From positions 5,449,100 to 5,513,099 of the forward strand of contig NC_037275.1 of assembly GCF_000002425.4 (NCBI RefSeq): a DNA stretch of 64,000 bases, given 5' to 3'. Source of the stretch: Physcomitrium patens (Eukaryota; Streptophyta; Bryopsida; Funariales; Funariaceae). The translations under genes were made by a program, and so were the position numbers. Positions 14,100 to 25,802 of this stretch are shown here, piece after piece. The notes under the pieces were generated by a model. It searched no databases, was not told the DNA's origin, and was given only the letters and a program-made list of their open reading frames with translations. Within the stretch, counting starts at the first letter, position 1, and every line of letters starts with the position of its first letter.

Positions 14100-16733
14100 A
14101 TGCAAGGAATGGCAATGCTATCTCAAGCACACAAGTGCTTCACGTCTTCGTTCTTCCATTCTTCGTGCACTCGCTTATGCTACCCTCGCGCGGGCTCGAA
14201 GAATCCGCTAAATGGGAGAGAGGTCAGCTTTACGATACCTCATCGTTTCGGGCCGACTTCGAGTTGGAGACGAATATGTGGTTGTTCTCTCGCCCCAGGT
14301 ATTCATTCATTCCCTTGGAGCTAAGAGGTTGAAATATGTAGTTTAGAAGTGTCAACCCAATTGGCGATCAATCATAGAGCGGGGTCCGAAATGCAGTGCT
14401 CACAGAACGGTACCTCTCCTACTCAATTTGATTTTCAGGGCGCAGTCTTGCACGTGAACCACTACGTAATAGCATAGAAATTATAAGTTGTGATGGGAAT
14501 GCCAATAGCTTGAGGATGTTCACAAATGTCGAAGATAGGGGGTTTAGGGTTTAAGCTCTTATCGACCATTAGCAGCATCACAATTCAGGACGGATATGGC
14601 AAAGTGCATTTAGATGCCATGTTCGTGTGATTGAAAGGTCCGCATCTAGGGGAGGAAGTGTGGTTTGATCGTTTGAAGCGCTCTAAACCCGCAGAGCCGT
14701 AGTAGATTTCTGTTATTAGGTGTCGAAGGAGAAGAAATTCTAGGGCTGTCTGAAAGTCGACCACCTGTTCCAATACCTTAGCTTTTGTTTCTGCTTTCAA
14801 GTTCGTTGCGCTTCTTCAGCTCATCAAACTTGGCATACTGTAGCGCCTCTCCCGTGATAGGAATTAAATCTCGAACTCCTTTGGTATGAATGTCTTTGAT
14901 TGTGAGTGTACTCTTCCCAGAGATTTTACTTGTTTCGTATTGCGTCTTTACATTCAAGCCATTGAGACTATCCTTGCGTGGAGTCTTGTGTTTAGTGGAC
15001 ATAATCCAAGCAAATCCCACCGTTGTTGCTCCTGAATATCAATCACTATTAACTCTTATGTGCAACTCTCGGATACATTTGAAATGTAGTGTATAGAAAC
15101 GTGACATTTTTTTTGTTACGCAATGGCTGATTTAGCTCTAGAAGGACAGAAGAATTGGGAAGATGTTGCTCAGAAAGATCAGCAACAAAAACTTCTTCAA
15201 GTAGTATTAGTGTCGCCCCAGGTATTTTCACATCCTGTTGTCATGTTCGCTAAGTATAGAATCCATTCATATGTTTTTTATTATGAGAAATTACTGTCCA
15301 TACTTGAAGATGTTCTTGATGCTGGATGCTGTGTAAGCCGCAGATTCCAGGGAATAGTGGTAGTATTGCAAGAACATGTGCAGCTACTGGTGTTGGGTTG
15401 CACCTCGTCGAGGTAATCTTACTTGCCGTGGCAAGACATGCATCATGTTTATGAAGTAGAGGAGTTGTTCACTTCTTTATCCATTAAATTTTAAACAAGT
15501 ATTTTCTTCTGGCCCCTTAAAAGCAGCGGAGGTGACTCATTGTGCTTTTTTGTTTTGTCAGCCACTGGGATACAAAATCGATGGTTCCAAGTTGAAGAGT
15601 ACTGGATTAGAGTATTGGCCGTATCCTCTTGATTATTTCTATACTTTTTGCGTCAGTGGAGATACTCAGTAATAACCACATTACTGTATTCAATTCCAAA
15701 CTTACTATAACCCAAGTTCAGCTCATTTTTTATACTTTGTTATGCATTTTTTATACTTTGTTATACATTTTTTCGATATTGACAAGGAGGATACGCATCT
15801 TCTAGTGTGCAAACTGGTTAATCCTGCTCAAGATTGGCGTCCAGATATGTTGTAGTGAAGGTGCATAAGTCTTGGAATGATTTCTTCACCTATTTTCAAG
15901 AACAGGTAGGTTTCTTGCTCATATGTTGACCTTTAGAAAACCATCATCGGCATGTCCTCAGAGTCTCAGAAGCATCTTCTTGTCTTGTGTCATGAGCGTC
16001 ATGTAGCAATACGAGATTCTATTTACTCGGATTTTCATCAGTCGTAAGGTTTTAGGTAAGAAATCGAGTAGAAAGCAATCTGAGTTGAGCAGATTGGGAT
16101 TCTGTTCGTCATTTCGTCCGTACTTTCAGTTTGCATCTGCAATGCACACGCTGATCCTTATCGTGTGTGACGGTGTCGTTAATGACAGAACGGCGAGAAA
16201 AGACTTCTCGCATACACCAAGAATGGTCAATATGTTCACACAGTAATCACCGCCAACTCTTCCCCTTAACTTCTTGCCTAATTCTAGACGTCCTTAACAT
16301 ACTGTAAACATCTTATTAATGAATTTCTTCTTTGTTCTTCTCATTTTCATCATTTTCATCAGACTGTCTAGACTGCCAGCTTCGAATATAGCCCTATATA
16401 TTGATGCATGGCAGAATCACTTCGCATGTTGAGATGCATTTTGGACTGAGACAGGATGTACAATACAAAGCTGGAGACTGGCTTCTATTTGGGTCAGAAG
16501 TAGACGGCCTGCCTGCTGCAGCTCTGGAACAAAGCACAACGGGTCAGTACGCCGGAGGCACAATACGCCTCCCCATGAGTGAGGAATATGTACGTTCACT
16601 AAACCTTTCCATTTCTGCTGGAATCGGAGTATATGAAGCTCTCCGCCAACTCGATTCTCACACTGGTTACAGTAGCGTGCATGCCTCTCACAACGATCCT
16701 GTTTTCACCGAGAACAACGACGGTTATCCTTGA
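14100..16733 (+). CDS. TrmL/SpoU-family tRNA 2'-O-methyltransferase, probably organellar
   Basis: The TrmL (YibK) subfamily of the SPOUT superfamily uses S-adenosylmethionine to methylate the ribose of the wobble base (C34/U34) of tRNA-Leu in bacteria. Seven exons join in frame to 268 residues: 14100-14298, 15136-15221, 15344-15412, 15562-15620, 15845-15905, 16189-16242 and 16455-16733, all GT-AG. The first 66 residues are rich in Ser, Arg and His and look like a chloroplast or mitochondrial transit peptide. Motif 1 is IPGNSGSIARTCAATG (~96-111), motif 2 is LFGSEVDGLP (~187-196), motif 3 is IRLPMSEEYVRSLNLS with GVYEALRQ following; together these build the trefoil-knot cofactor site. The exon 1-2 junction (phase 1) is my inference; an ATG at 15123 in exon 2's frame could start a shorter form without the transit peptide. 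The frame is intact. Confidence 0.88.
14778..15031 (-). other. Antisense open frame in intron 1 of the TrmL-like gene
   Basis: On the minus strand a CAG acceptor-like site at 15032-15034 is followed by about 83 open codons, Lys-rich, ending EALQYAKFDELKKRNELE...NKS before a TAA at 14778-14780. The next ~35 codons in the same frame are again open, with a Ser/Pro-rich stretch SDSPRISSPSTPNNRN. Composition looks more protein-like than most chance frames here. I do not recognise it. It could be an exon of a decayed gene caught in the intron, or chance. Confidence 0.25.
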
Positions 16734-17836
16734 GCTGATTGTAGAGTAGAAAAAACTTGTGGGTTCACTGGGTTATTTTGGGGACTCCTTAAAACATCAA
16801 TATCAAATTACATTTTTGCTGTACTTACTCTTGTCATCGAAGATCCTTCATTTCCTTGATACTGTTTTGTCCTGGTTTTTATTTTCAAAGTTTGCATAGA
16901 TGTACAACTCTCAAGCTTCAAGCTTCATGTTCCTTTGAAGCTCCATTCACAATGTTTTTGTGCACCTTGCATGGATGGTAAGCAACTCCTGTTTCTATCC
17001 TCGAGGATGCATCGGAGGCTTTCACAGAACTTAGTGGGACTTGCATCATTTGAGAATAACATTTTACAAATCTTGTGAAAAGTTCAGTTTTTGGTTCTAT
17101 AACGTTGCTGAAATTCCAATTGTATTTCTAAAGATGTTAGAATGTGACAATTTGTCACATACTAATGATCGTCTTTTAGGAATTTATGGCATGGCCAAAC
17201 TTTTGAAAAGTAAGGAAATTGAAGATCGAAAAAATAACAAGATTTGTACATGCTAATAACCAAACAATGTTTTATAACTATTCTTTGTAAGTAAAATTGT
17301 AGATTATTGCTTATGTATTCATAGTTTCACATCAATGTACATATATATATATATATATATATTAGTTTTTTTTAAGATTTAACAAAGTAAAGTAGTAAAA
17401 ATATAATAACACATTAGGTTTTGCAAAATTTTAAAGTATTATGTTTTTATACATGAATATTTTTTAATTTGTGGAAGAAAAGATAATTAATATTTTAATT
17501 GATTTGGTGCTCTAAGAAATAATTTTTTAATAAATTTGGTATTTTATGAGCAAATATAAATCATAAGAAAATTAATGTGTTTGAAGAATATTACATAGAA
17601 AATTGTTGATGTTATGTCTCCAGTTGATATTGCTACATCTTGTGTAAATTAGATAGAGATATATCTATATATATATATATATATATTAAAACATTGATTA
17701 TCTATAGAATTTGATTTAAAAAAAAATATTAAAAACATATAAAGAATTTTAAATTAGAAGAAAAAAACTAAAATTTGTAAAGTAGATGGCAAGTTGTGGT
17801 AATAGCAACAAAAATTATGGTGGCATTAACAATACA

Positions 17837-17878
<42 letters not shown>

Positions 17879-17910
17879 ATATATATATATATATATCTAT
17901 ATATATATAT
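17837..17910. repeat. Compound (CT)n(AT)n microsatellite
   Basis: About 18 CT units followed by two (AT) blocks separated by a short interruption. Same architecture as the tract at 10122-10166. Confidence 0.9.
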
Positions 17911-19559
17911 ATCCACATGTATATAATAATCTTAATATTTATGTTATAGAGAATAAAAAGGTAAGATTATCAACAAATAATCCAAATATTAAAAATAAAA
18001 ATAAAAACTTTGTCATATGGAATGTAGCAATATCAATTGATGATGTAGTGTTAACAATTCTCTTTATATAATTATTTATTAAACAAATAAATATTGTATA
18101 ATGTACATATGTATTGTGGGTGAATTTTTAAGTGAAAAAAATTATATTACAATGTTTTTTTAATAAATCTTTAAAGTTATATATATATATCAATCAATGA
18201 TTTAGTTTACAATTAATTAAAGTGAGGATAGTAATCATTGCATATTGTGCTAGAAATTAAAGGCTAGATAAATAAAAACATATTTATTATATATTATTGT
18301 TGTGTATTCTTAAAAATTTCCATCTTAGTATCAATAAAAGATAAATATAGATTAAAAGTTATTTCTAAAGTAGTTCAAATCCCAACTTAAGTGATATATT
18401 GCAATCTTAGGTGCAATATAGTATTATTTGGTGGCCTAAGATTATTTTGGGCCAATCTGATGATAAGTTTAAATCCATAAGTTAAAAGATTTTTAAATGC
18501 ACAAATATTATATTTTTTGACAATATTAGTAGACTTATCTACTATTTCATATATTTACACATATAATATATCTTTAAGAAATCAATACTTTTAAAATATT
18601 ATATTGATTGGATCTACTAATATTATTATAAAGAAAATAGTGTTTTAAATTATTTAAATTATTTAATTTTTTATTATATTTTTTACCATAAATATTTCAA
18701 AATATTTTTCTTTAAAAAATATAATTACTAAAAATAATTTTAATCTATATGTGATAATAATATAAAATTTTTAGTCTCAAATGTTAGTCTTGTTTTTAAA
18801 ATATATAAAATAAAATTCAATTTAAAAATTGTTTACAAAAAACTTCTTTTTATAAGTAAATTTTAGTTTTATTATTCTTATAATTTCAAGAGATTTTATT
18901 TTTATTTTTATAAGAGACGACTATCTCATACATTCACAAAAAAATTAAAATAAGTATAACAGATGATAAAACATTTGTCATACAAAGTATATATTATACT
19001 ATACATAAAGAAGACTTGAAACCAAGAAGTCTATTTTTTTAAAAACCATGGTTCAAAAGTCTTAATAAGGTTTCATGTTTGGTAAAGAAAAAGCCTCTTT
19101 TTAGAAGCCTAGGCCTTTGCATGTAGTATAAAGTGGCCATGGAATGAATTAAATTATTTTCTTACTACAACTCTAAGTATTTCAGCTCATTCTTTTATTC
19201 TAGCAATCATAAAAAATATGAGAATTTTGATTTTATTTCTATTTCTATTTTTTCTTCTTGATGGTTATTTTCAACATATCTTTACAAGATTTTACAACTT
19301 TTTCTAAAACTTGCCACTTGATTCAATAGAAAATTTTAAAAACAACACTATTCATGCTATGTAAGAGAAAAATACATCCCACCTCATCTTTTCTTCTAAG
19401 CTTTTGAGAATAATTCTTCTTAGTAAACTACTAATATAATTTCTTAATTTCAAACCAATCTAAATATTTCAAAGTTGTAACATCTCACCTTGTCTCCTAA
19501 ATACAAAGACCTTCTAGGTTCAACATGCATAAACATACTACTTGAATGAATATCTTATG

Positions 19560-19614
19560 AATTAATTATGATTATTATTATCATAATTAAATATAATCAT
19601 AATCATAATTAATT
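19560..19614. repeat. 16-bp AT-rich inverted repeat
   Basis: AATTAATTATGATTAT at 19560-19575 is matched by its perfect reverse complement at 19599-19614, with a 23-base AT-rich spacer. It could form a cruciform or be a worn hairpin of a small non-autonomous element, but no target-site duplication was found. Confidence 0.6.
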
Positions 19615-19790
19615 ATCATTACCATTTGATAAATGACATTTCTCCTTCCGACACGTTCTATTTTTACTCAAAAAGAGGGTTTCTACATACTTCGTCAGTT
19701 TGACTACTATTAATAGGATGGGCTCAAGGTGAACATTATTTATTCATAGTGAAATAATTTGTACCCTTCGTAAGAGCAATGGAGTGAAAC

Positions 19791-20650
19791 TCTCACGGTA
19801 CATTTTTACTGTACACTAGATGGCGAGATCGAAGCCGGAAGGGCCAGTAACTACGAAATGTGCCATTCCCAGTAATGACTGCTAACACGTAGAAGGGGGT
19901 AGATACTAGACTTTCGTGTAGTTGTTTGACTGATTGATGCTATCCATCCGAAGATAACCGAAATTTGTCCTGTAATTCAGTTCCAACGGACTCTACCAAC
20001 TGCATTTGGGGTGAGCTGTGGCCTCTCAAACTTCACTGCCGTTTAGAAACTGCTTGATTCAAGCTTGGAGGACGTTGTCATCTAGTGCTCATAAGTTTGA
20101 TAAAGTTGACCCAGATTCTGAATCCTCGGAATTTTACAAGGTAATCAACTACTTGGATTGCGGAAATCATGTCACTGCACTTTGTTTGATGAGGTTTTAG
20201 GTTTTGGAGAGTGTGAAAACGTCATTGGAGATAACATGGGTAATCATAGAGATGCTCCATGTGCTCTAACGACGATAGTAACAGTGGCATGCTTACAAGA
20301 AACTCTACATTATATGCATTTCGTTCCACATGAAACTCTTCACTGAGAGCACGTGGATATTCGAACAGTCAACATGCCCACGACTCATTTTGATGAAACT
20401 GGAGCTTGAGTCAGTACTTGAAGATAGAACTTTGTTAACTTTGTAATTGAAGCACATATGCAACTGAAGCCGCTGCAGATTGAACTCTTTAGCAGGCGGT
20501 ACATAACGAAAATTACATACGATCGTACAAAGCACGCAGTCGATTATTCAATCCACCATCTTAACGTTGTATACCTGTATTTTGTGGCATTGCCATACCC
20601 TGCACAGCTCTACAGTAATAGAGATATCATGACTAAAGAGAGAACTGATG
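19791..20650. other. Moderate-GC island, unassigned
   Basis: GC is clearly above the AT-rich flank to the left. One plus-strand open stretch (about 20018-20140) ends at a good donor (AAG|GTAATC) and encodes a Ser-rich segment, but it has no ATG in frame and no identifiable partner exon. It may be a decayed gene or the 3' flank of the transporter pseudogene on the minus strand. Confidence 0.3.
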
Positions 20651-21468
20651 CTAGTGGTGCCGCGCCAGATTTCCAACGGGGAGTGTGAAGTAGGAGTTTT
20701 CGCGAGTCAGGATACCAGCAAGAGCTATGTACCACGCAATGATGGCAGTGAAGATGCCCATGAAACCACCAGCCTGGAAGTTTCAATCCACCAAATCAAA
20801 CAGTCAGTCATGAGATAGCAGTCAACATTCAACGTTAAATTTTGACCATCGGAATTCCTGCATGAAACTAAGCGTTAAATTCAGTTAAAACCATCAACAT
20901 TATTTCATACGCTTTTGAATCCCATGGAGTGTCTGAAGTCAGCGATGGTGAGCAGCATGAAAGTGATAGTCAGAAACGCGAACAAGGTGCTGAGCGCAAT
21001 GTTGAACCTCAGGGTTTTCAACTACATGATGAAGGTGAAGATGGCCCACGCGAGCAGGAAGATCGCAATGGCAGGGAGCACGTCCTGCTCATATCCGCCC
21101 ACCTAAGCTTCCTTCACTCCAAAGCCAGGGATCTGAATCACAGCCCAAGCGAAGCTAGAGCGCACTGTAAGAAGAGAAGGCCGTAGCTCCGAAGGTGTTT
21201 CCAGTCTTGAACTCCCACATTCCTGCTAGCAACTGAGCGGTACCCCTGCAGAAGACTGCCAGTCCAACCACAACGTTCGGGGGCGTCTTCACGGAGATTC
21301 CGAAGTGGCCGCGTTGTAGCACGACAATACGAATGTCATAAGCGCAAACCCCCACAGTCTCAATGGCGCAGGGTTGGCAATGCGCACCACATGCGGCGCG
21401 GGAGCGGCCTTAATAGCCTCCTCTAAGTGGTGGCCGTGGTAGCCATTATGCCCATTCTCCGTCGCCAT
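20651..21468 (-). pseudogene. GPR1/FUN34/YaaH-family acetate/succinate transporter, decayed
   Basis: The family is a six-helix membrane transporter for acetate or succinate (E. coli SatP, yeast Ady2/Ato). Reading leftward, the ATG at 21468 opens a His/Gly-rich cytoplasmic N-terminus and the family start IANPAPLRLWGFALMTFVLS (helix 1). Later patches PPNVVVGLAVF, RGTAQLLAGMWEFKTGNTFG, AFSSY, AIFLLAWAIFTFIM and TLFAFLTITFMLLTIADF match helices 2-5. A GT-AG intron (20774-20910, phase 0) leads to a last exon 20651-20773 with AGGFMGIFTAIIAWYIALAG and the terminal ENSYFTLPVG. The reading is broken by a frame change after SCYNAAT, another after SSYSAL, and in-frame TAG codons after GVKEA and after FTFIM, so this is a host pseudogene with about four lesions. 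Splice sites and motifs are well kept, which implies recent decay. It lies ~780 bases from a copia insertion on its 5' side. Confidence 0.82.
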
Positions 21469-22249
21469 CGCTTAACCTCACACCGAGCAGTAATCAGTGA
21501 GCAGGATCGTTCACTGTATACACCACTAATTTATCGTCATGCTTTGCTGTTTTTTTAACGTGTTTCCCACTGCAGCAATAAGTTACCGGCGAAATGACCC
21601 CTCCACTTCGAAAATATTCTGCATGTTATTATTCGTTGCTAGTTGTCAGTCTACAGCTCACAGATCCAAAATTCCGAAACCATACTCTCCAACCCTCGAC
21701 TTGCATGCATAACACACAACCTTCATGAGGACGCATTAATTCAACCGATAGACGCACTAGGGCAATCCTTTTACAGGAGCTCCAAGGCGATCGTCACACA
21801 ACACATCCAATTTTCCACCCTGTCCTGTGATCATGACCAAAACAATGAACCACCAGTGACAAAAACTCTTATCTGACTCCGCTGGATATATAGACACCCA
21901 TCGCCCCAGGCTTACCTTCCGATCAAGTTCTCAATCCACTACAGAGGGATCCAACTGTGGACGGAGCTGAGCTCGGTGCACTGGCGAGTGTACAAGCTGC
22001 TGGCAATCGCAGGAACTCCACCCGATCTTTATACGACACGGCAGCGGGAATGAGGACCCACTTGGAAGCGAGTGGGGAGATTCGATCATTATGGGGGAAC
22101 TGTAGAGATCTATACGGCGACACAGGTATTGAACTGGGATTTCGGAGGGGACTGGTCATTTCTATTGTTCTCACTCCACGGATCTTCGAGTTGGTGCTTA
22201 ATGAGTGTGGTGGTGGGGACCTGGAAGTGCAGTTAGCCAGTGCCAAACT
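21469..22249. other. 5' flank of the transporter pseudogene
   Basis: Moderate-GC DNA continuous with the sequence resuming at 25979 beyond the copia insertion, so it is the former promoter side of the minus-strand transporter. Open frames on both strands at 21923-22301 have no recognisable domain. Confidence 0.4.
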
Positions 22250-22424
22250 TGTGAACTCAGAAACTTGCACTCATCGTTCGATACAGAACAAGAATAAGTA
22301 ACACAGCTAATACATGCTTAGATCAACTACTTGTGAACATCAGAAGGTGCTGTAAAAGTACATTTGTGATCATAGGTTCCCATAGATGAGAACATGATGA
22401 GAACGTAGGAGTGTTTATCCAATA
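22250..22424 (-). repeat. 3' LTR of the minus-strand copia element
   Basis: Direct repeat of 25803-25978 with scattered differences. Its plus-strand left end reads TGTGAACTCAGAAACT and its right end ATCCAATA, followed by the element's purine tract. About 175 bp, short for an LTR. Confidence 0.88.
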
Positions 22425-22494
22425 CCCTCCCTCCCTCCATGTGTTCTAGACAACAACTTATCACTGACTAAACGAGGAAGGAAAAAATGTGCTC

Positions 22495-22858
22495 TTAGTT
22501 GAAGAAGAAATTTTCGGCGTCCTGTAGGGTCATGAACCCTTTGTATTTTGTGCCTTGGAAGTGCTTCACGAAAGCTTCACATTCATTCCAGGTGGAGTAT
22601 ATTCCTGGTCGCCGTCCTTCTTTGACCACGTAGAATTTGTAATTTTCTGATCGTGGAATGCGCCAATGATGAGTAGAGGATCCAGCCGATGGCGGTATCA
22701 TCTGTTTTGGGGTTCTGGATAGAGCGATGTTGAGATAGTAATGTGTCCACGAGTGCAATCAGTCGATCGATCAGAGTCTTGATAAATGCAAGAAGTGCTC
22801 GGACAAGAGTGAGCAGGGAATCCATTACGGATTGATTATCTCCAGCAGCATCAGGCAT
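22495..22858 (-). mobile_element. Extra 3' region of the copia element: helical segment and RNase H1-type hybrid-binding domain
   Basis: Lies between the RNase H domain of pol and the purine tract, on the element strand. The first part starts MPDAAGDNQSVMDSLLTLV and is a Leu-rich helical stretch with hydrophobic and coiled-coil character. The last part (~22498-22641) carries FYVVKEGRRPGIYSTW, then the spaced residues KHFQGTKYKGFMT and AENFF, the fold signature of the RNase H1 N-terminal hybrid-binding domain, also called the caulimovirus viroplasmin domain, which grips RNA/DNA hybrids or dsRNA. The two parts lie in different frames as now read. Domain recognition is from motif memory; copia elements are not usually described with it. 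Confidence 0.72.
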
Positions 22859-25790
22859 GGTGGAGAATAGAGGACCAAAAAAGTATCTAGGGGAATGCTC
22901 GGGATTGTGAAACTACACTTTCGCTGCTTACGATATTGTGCTCATTTCTGAACTTTTCGAACAGAGAGCGTCCCAGCGGCTTCGTGAAAATGTCCGCCAA
23001 TTGCTCAAGGATGGGTATGTATTCGAGTTCTAGTTCTCCCTCTTCAATTCTCTCTCGCGTGAAGTGGTAATGGGCAACCACGTGACGTGTGCGAGGATTT
23101 GCTTCGGGATTGATTGCCATCCGAATGCTACCAATGTTATCACAAAAAATACGGATTGAAAATTCAATTTTAAAATGTAAATCCTGAAATAGCATTCGAA
23201 GCAATGATGCTGTTTTGGAGGCATCTGTGAGGGCTCGGTACTCTGCTTCGGAGGATGACAGAGCTACCGTACGCTGCTTCTTCGAATACCACGTGATCGG
23301 AGACTTTCCTAATCTGAAAATGAAACCTGTGGTTGACCTGGCATCTTGTGTGTTTCCTGCCCAGTCGGGGTCGACGTAGCCTTGTAGTATGTTACTCTTT
23401 TAGTTTGTGAAGAGGAGTCTAAAGTCTTTGGTGCCTTTGATGTATCTAAGAATCCGCTTTGCTGCTAGATGTGGCTGTTGTGGTGTCTGCATAAATCTGC
23501 TACATACCCTTGTCGAATACTTGATGTCAAGGCGAGTGATTGTAAGATGCAGTAGGGATCCTATCATCCTTCGATAGACGGTTGGGTTTCACTCTTCTTC
23601 GCCCATGTTCACTGCCAGTTTGCAGCGTTCGTCCATGAGAGTAGCCGCTGATTTGCATTGGTCCATACCATATGTTTCGAGAATTCGCTTAGCATAGCTT
23701 CTTTGAGTGAGGAAAATCCCATTGTGAACTTGAGTACACTTTTCCTTCAAATAGATCATGATATCTCCTTCAGAGAGGTCAGTCATGGGAAACTAATAGT
23801 TTAATTTCGCTTCAAGATCTTTTATTGCGGAGCATGAGTTGCTTACCATTAGCAGATCGTTGACATAAAGAGCTACCAGAATGATGTTTTTGTGGTCGAA
23901 TCTGCTGTAATGGTTATGATCGCCCATGCCAGGTTTGAACCTGATATTTTTGAGAATCTTGTCGATTTCTTCGTACCAAGACCTGGGGGCTTGTCGTAGT
24001 CCGTAGAGTGCTTTTCTGAGCCTGTAAACTAAATTTTCTCTTCCTGGAATCTGAAATCCTTCTGGCTGCGTAACGTAGACCTCCTCCTTGTATGGACCAT
24101 GGAAGAATGCGGTAATGATGTCCATATGTGAGATAGTCCAGCTGTTTTGGGATGCTATGGCGAGCATTGATTTAATGGTTTCCCATGCAATTACGAGATT
24201 GACCTGGTTTCGACGCTGGGATGTCGTGGAGAGAGTATGTTGTCTTCTGTTGGTAAGTTCAGAGGTGATTCGGTTAGAGTGGCTGGAGGCTTCTTAGGTG
24301 AGTTGTTGTTCAGTTCCTGTCCAGCTAGAGTTGCCGAAGATCTTGGTGATGTTGTCGAAGTGTGCGATACTTGATCTCTACATTGGTCTACATGATCCGA
24401 CAGAGGCGGCGATTGCGAGAATCTTGAAAAAGGGTCCTGGTTCGCGGCTGCTGGCTGTCAAAGGAGATGCTCTTGTGCTGAATTTTCTGTTGGAGATACG
24501 GATCCAATACTTGGCGTGTGGATGGGTCCAGCGGGTGAAGTCGATAAACTCGGATCTAATGAGTTAGAATTGAACTGGAATTCTCCGTCGTCGATATCAG
24601 TTGTTGGAGGGTAAGGATCAAAATTTAAGTTGGATTCTGAAGGTTCGGTATGGTGAAATCTAGATTAATCGAAGATGTCATCCGTCGACACGATAATTTT
24701 GTTTGTAGATGGTATGTAGATCCGGTAGGCTTTAGAGCAGTCATCGTAGCCTACTAGACAGCCAGCAATTGATCGAGGGTCTAGTTTATGCCTTGCGTGA
24801 GCGCCATTGTGTACGTCGGGGTTCGATTTTGGATGCAGAGAGCCGCCTTGGCTACCTCTGGCCATATTTGGGCTAGAAGATGTCCCGACACTAGCATTGT
24901 TCTGACCCTGCCCAGGATGGTCTGATCTCAATGCTAGTGTCAGAACAATGCTATGAGATTGCAGATATTCTGAAAAGGCTGCGGAGAGGAACTCCCCGCC
25001 CCTATCTGTCCGCAGCCACTTGATGTACTGGCATGTTTGCTTCTCTGCCATGTTTTTGAATTAACTAAACTTCTGAAGAGCCTGGTTCTTTTGCTTCAAA
25101 AAATATATCCATATTTTTCTACTGCAACCGTCAACTAAGAGTAAGAAATATCTGTTTCCCGATATCAAAAGAACTGGCAGAGGGCCGCAAATATCAGCAT
25201 GAATCAAATCCAAGTTCTGAGTGCTTCTTGTGTGAGATTTTCTAGGAATGGATTCTCTTGTTTCCAGGCTCTCCTACCTATGGCACTGCTGCCTTGGTCA
25301 CATAGGTTTTCAAACCTTGACCAATATGGCATCAGAAGGTAGCCGTTACGGGATACCAAAGTTTATAGTAAACCTGTAGTACGTCAAAACTGCGCCATGG
25401 AAAATCAACTTTGGGGGATGAGTAGTAGTGAGAACTGAGCACGAATCCTTTCCAAATACAATAACACTATCAATGTTTCTAACGAATTGTCCAACCGACA
25501 TGAGATTGTGTTTGAGACTGGAGATATAATCTGGGGTCGACACAGCCAATTGGTTTTGACTAAGATCTATTGTTTCAAGAGAATTGTCACTGGACTATTT
25601 TGGAGACACAACATCCCACAAATCTTCCCTCTCATGAACACTCTGAATGGTGTTGCACCATGCCTTGAAGTTCTCAGGGCCTGCCAACATCTTATTTGTT
25701 GGTATCACTGAATCCATATCTCTACAGTAGATGGCTAATATTTTAATTTACAAAAAGGCACTGTCTATCGCTACTACCCGCCCAACAGTC

Positions 25791-25802
25791 GCTCAGATAC
25801 CA
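25791..25802 (-). promoter_or_regulatory. Primer-binding site, initiator tRNA-Met 3' end
   Basis: On the element strand it reads TGGTATCTGAGC, one base from TGGTATCAGAGC, the complement of the 3' end of plant initiator tRNA-Met, and directly follows the LTR. This is the usual plant copia arrangement. Confidence 0.85.

Larger units (their letters stand above)
16734..19790. other. AT-rich intergenic DNA
   Basis: The first ~300 bases are probably 3' UTR of the methyltransferase gene. Beyond 17040 the DNA is AT-rich with (AT)n near 17341-17361 and 17665-17687 and the compound (CT)n(AT)n tract at 17837-17910. The plus-strand frame at 17796-18071 is mostly this tract translated, not a gene. Confidence 0.6.

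Noticed and set aside
17796-18071. 91-codon plus-strand frame
   Set aside because: Mostly the (CT)n(AT)n microsatellite read as Leu-Ser and Tyr-Ile repeats.
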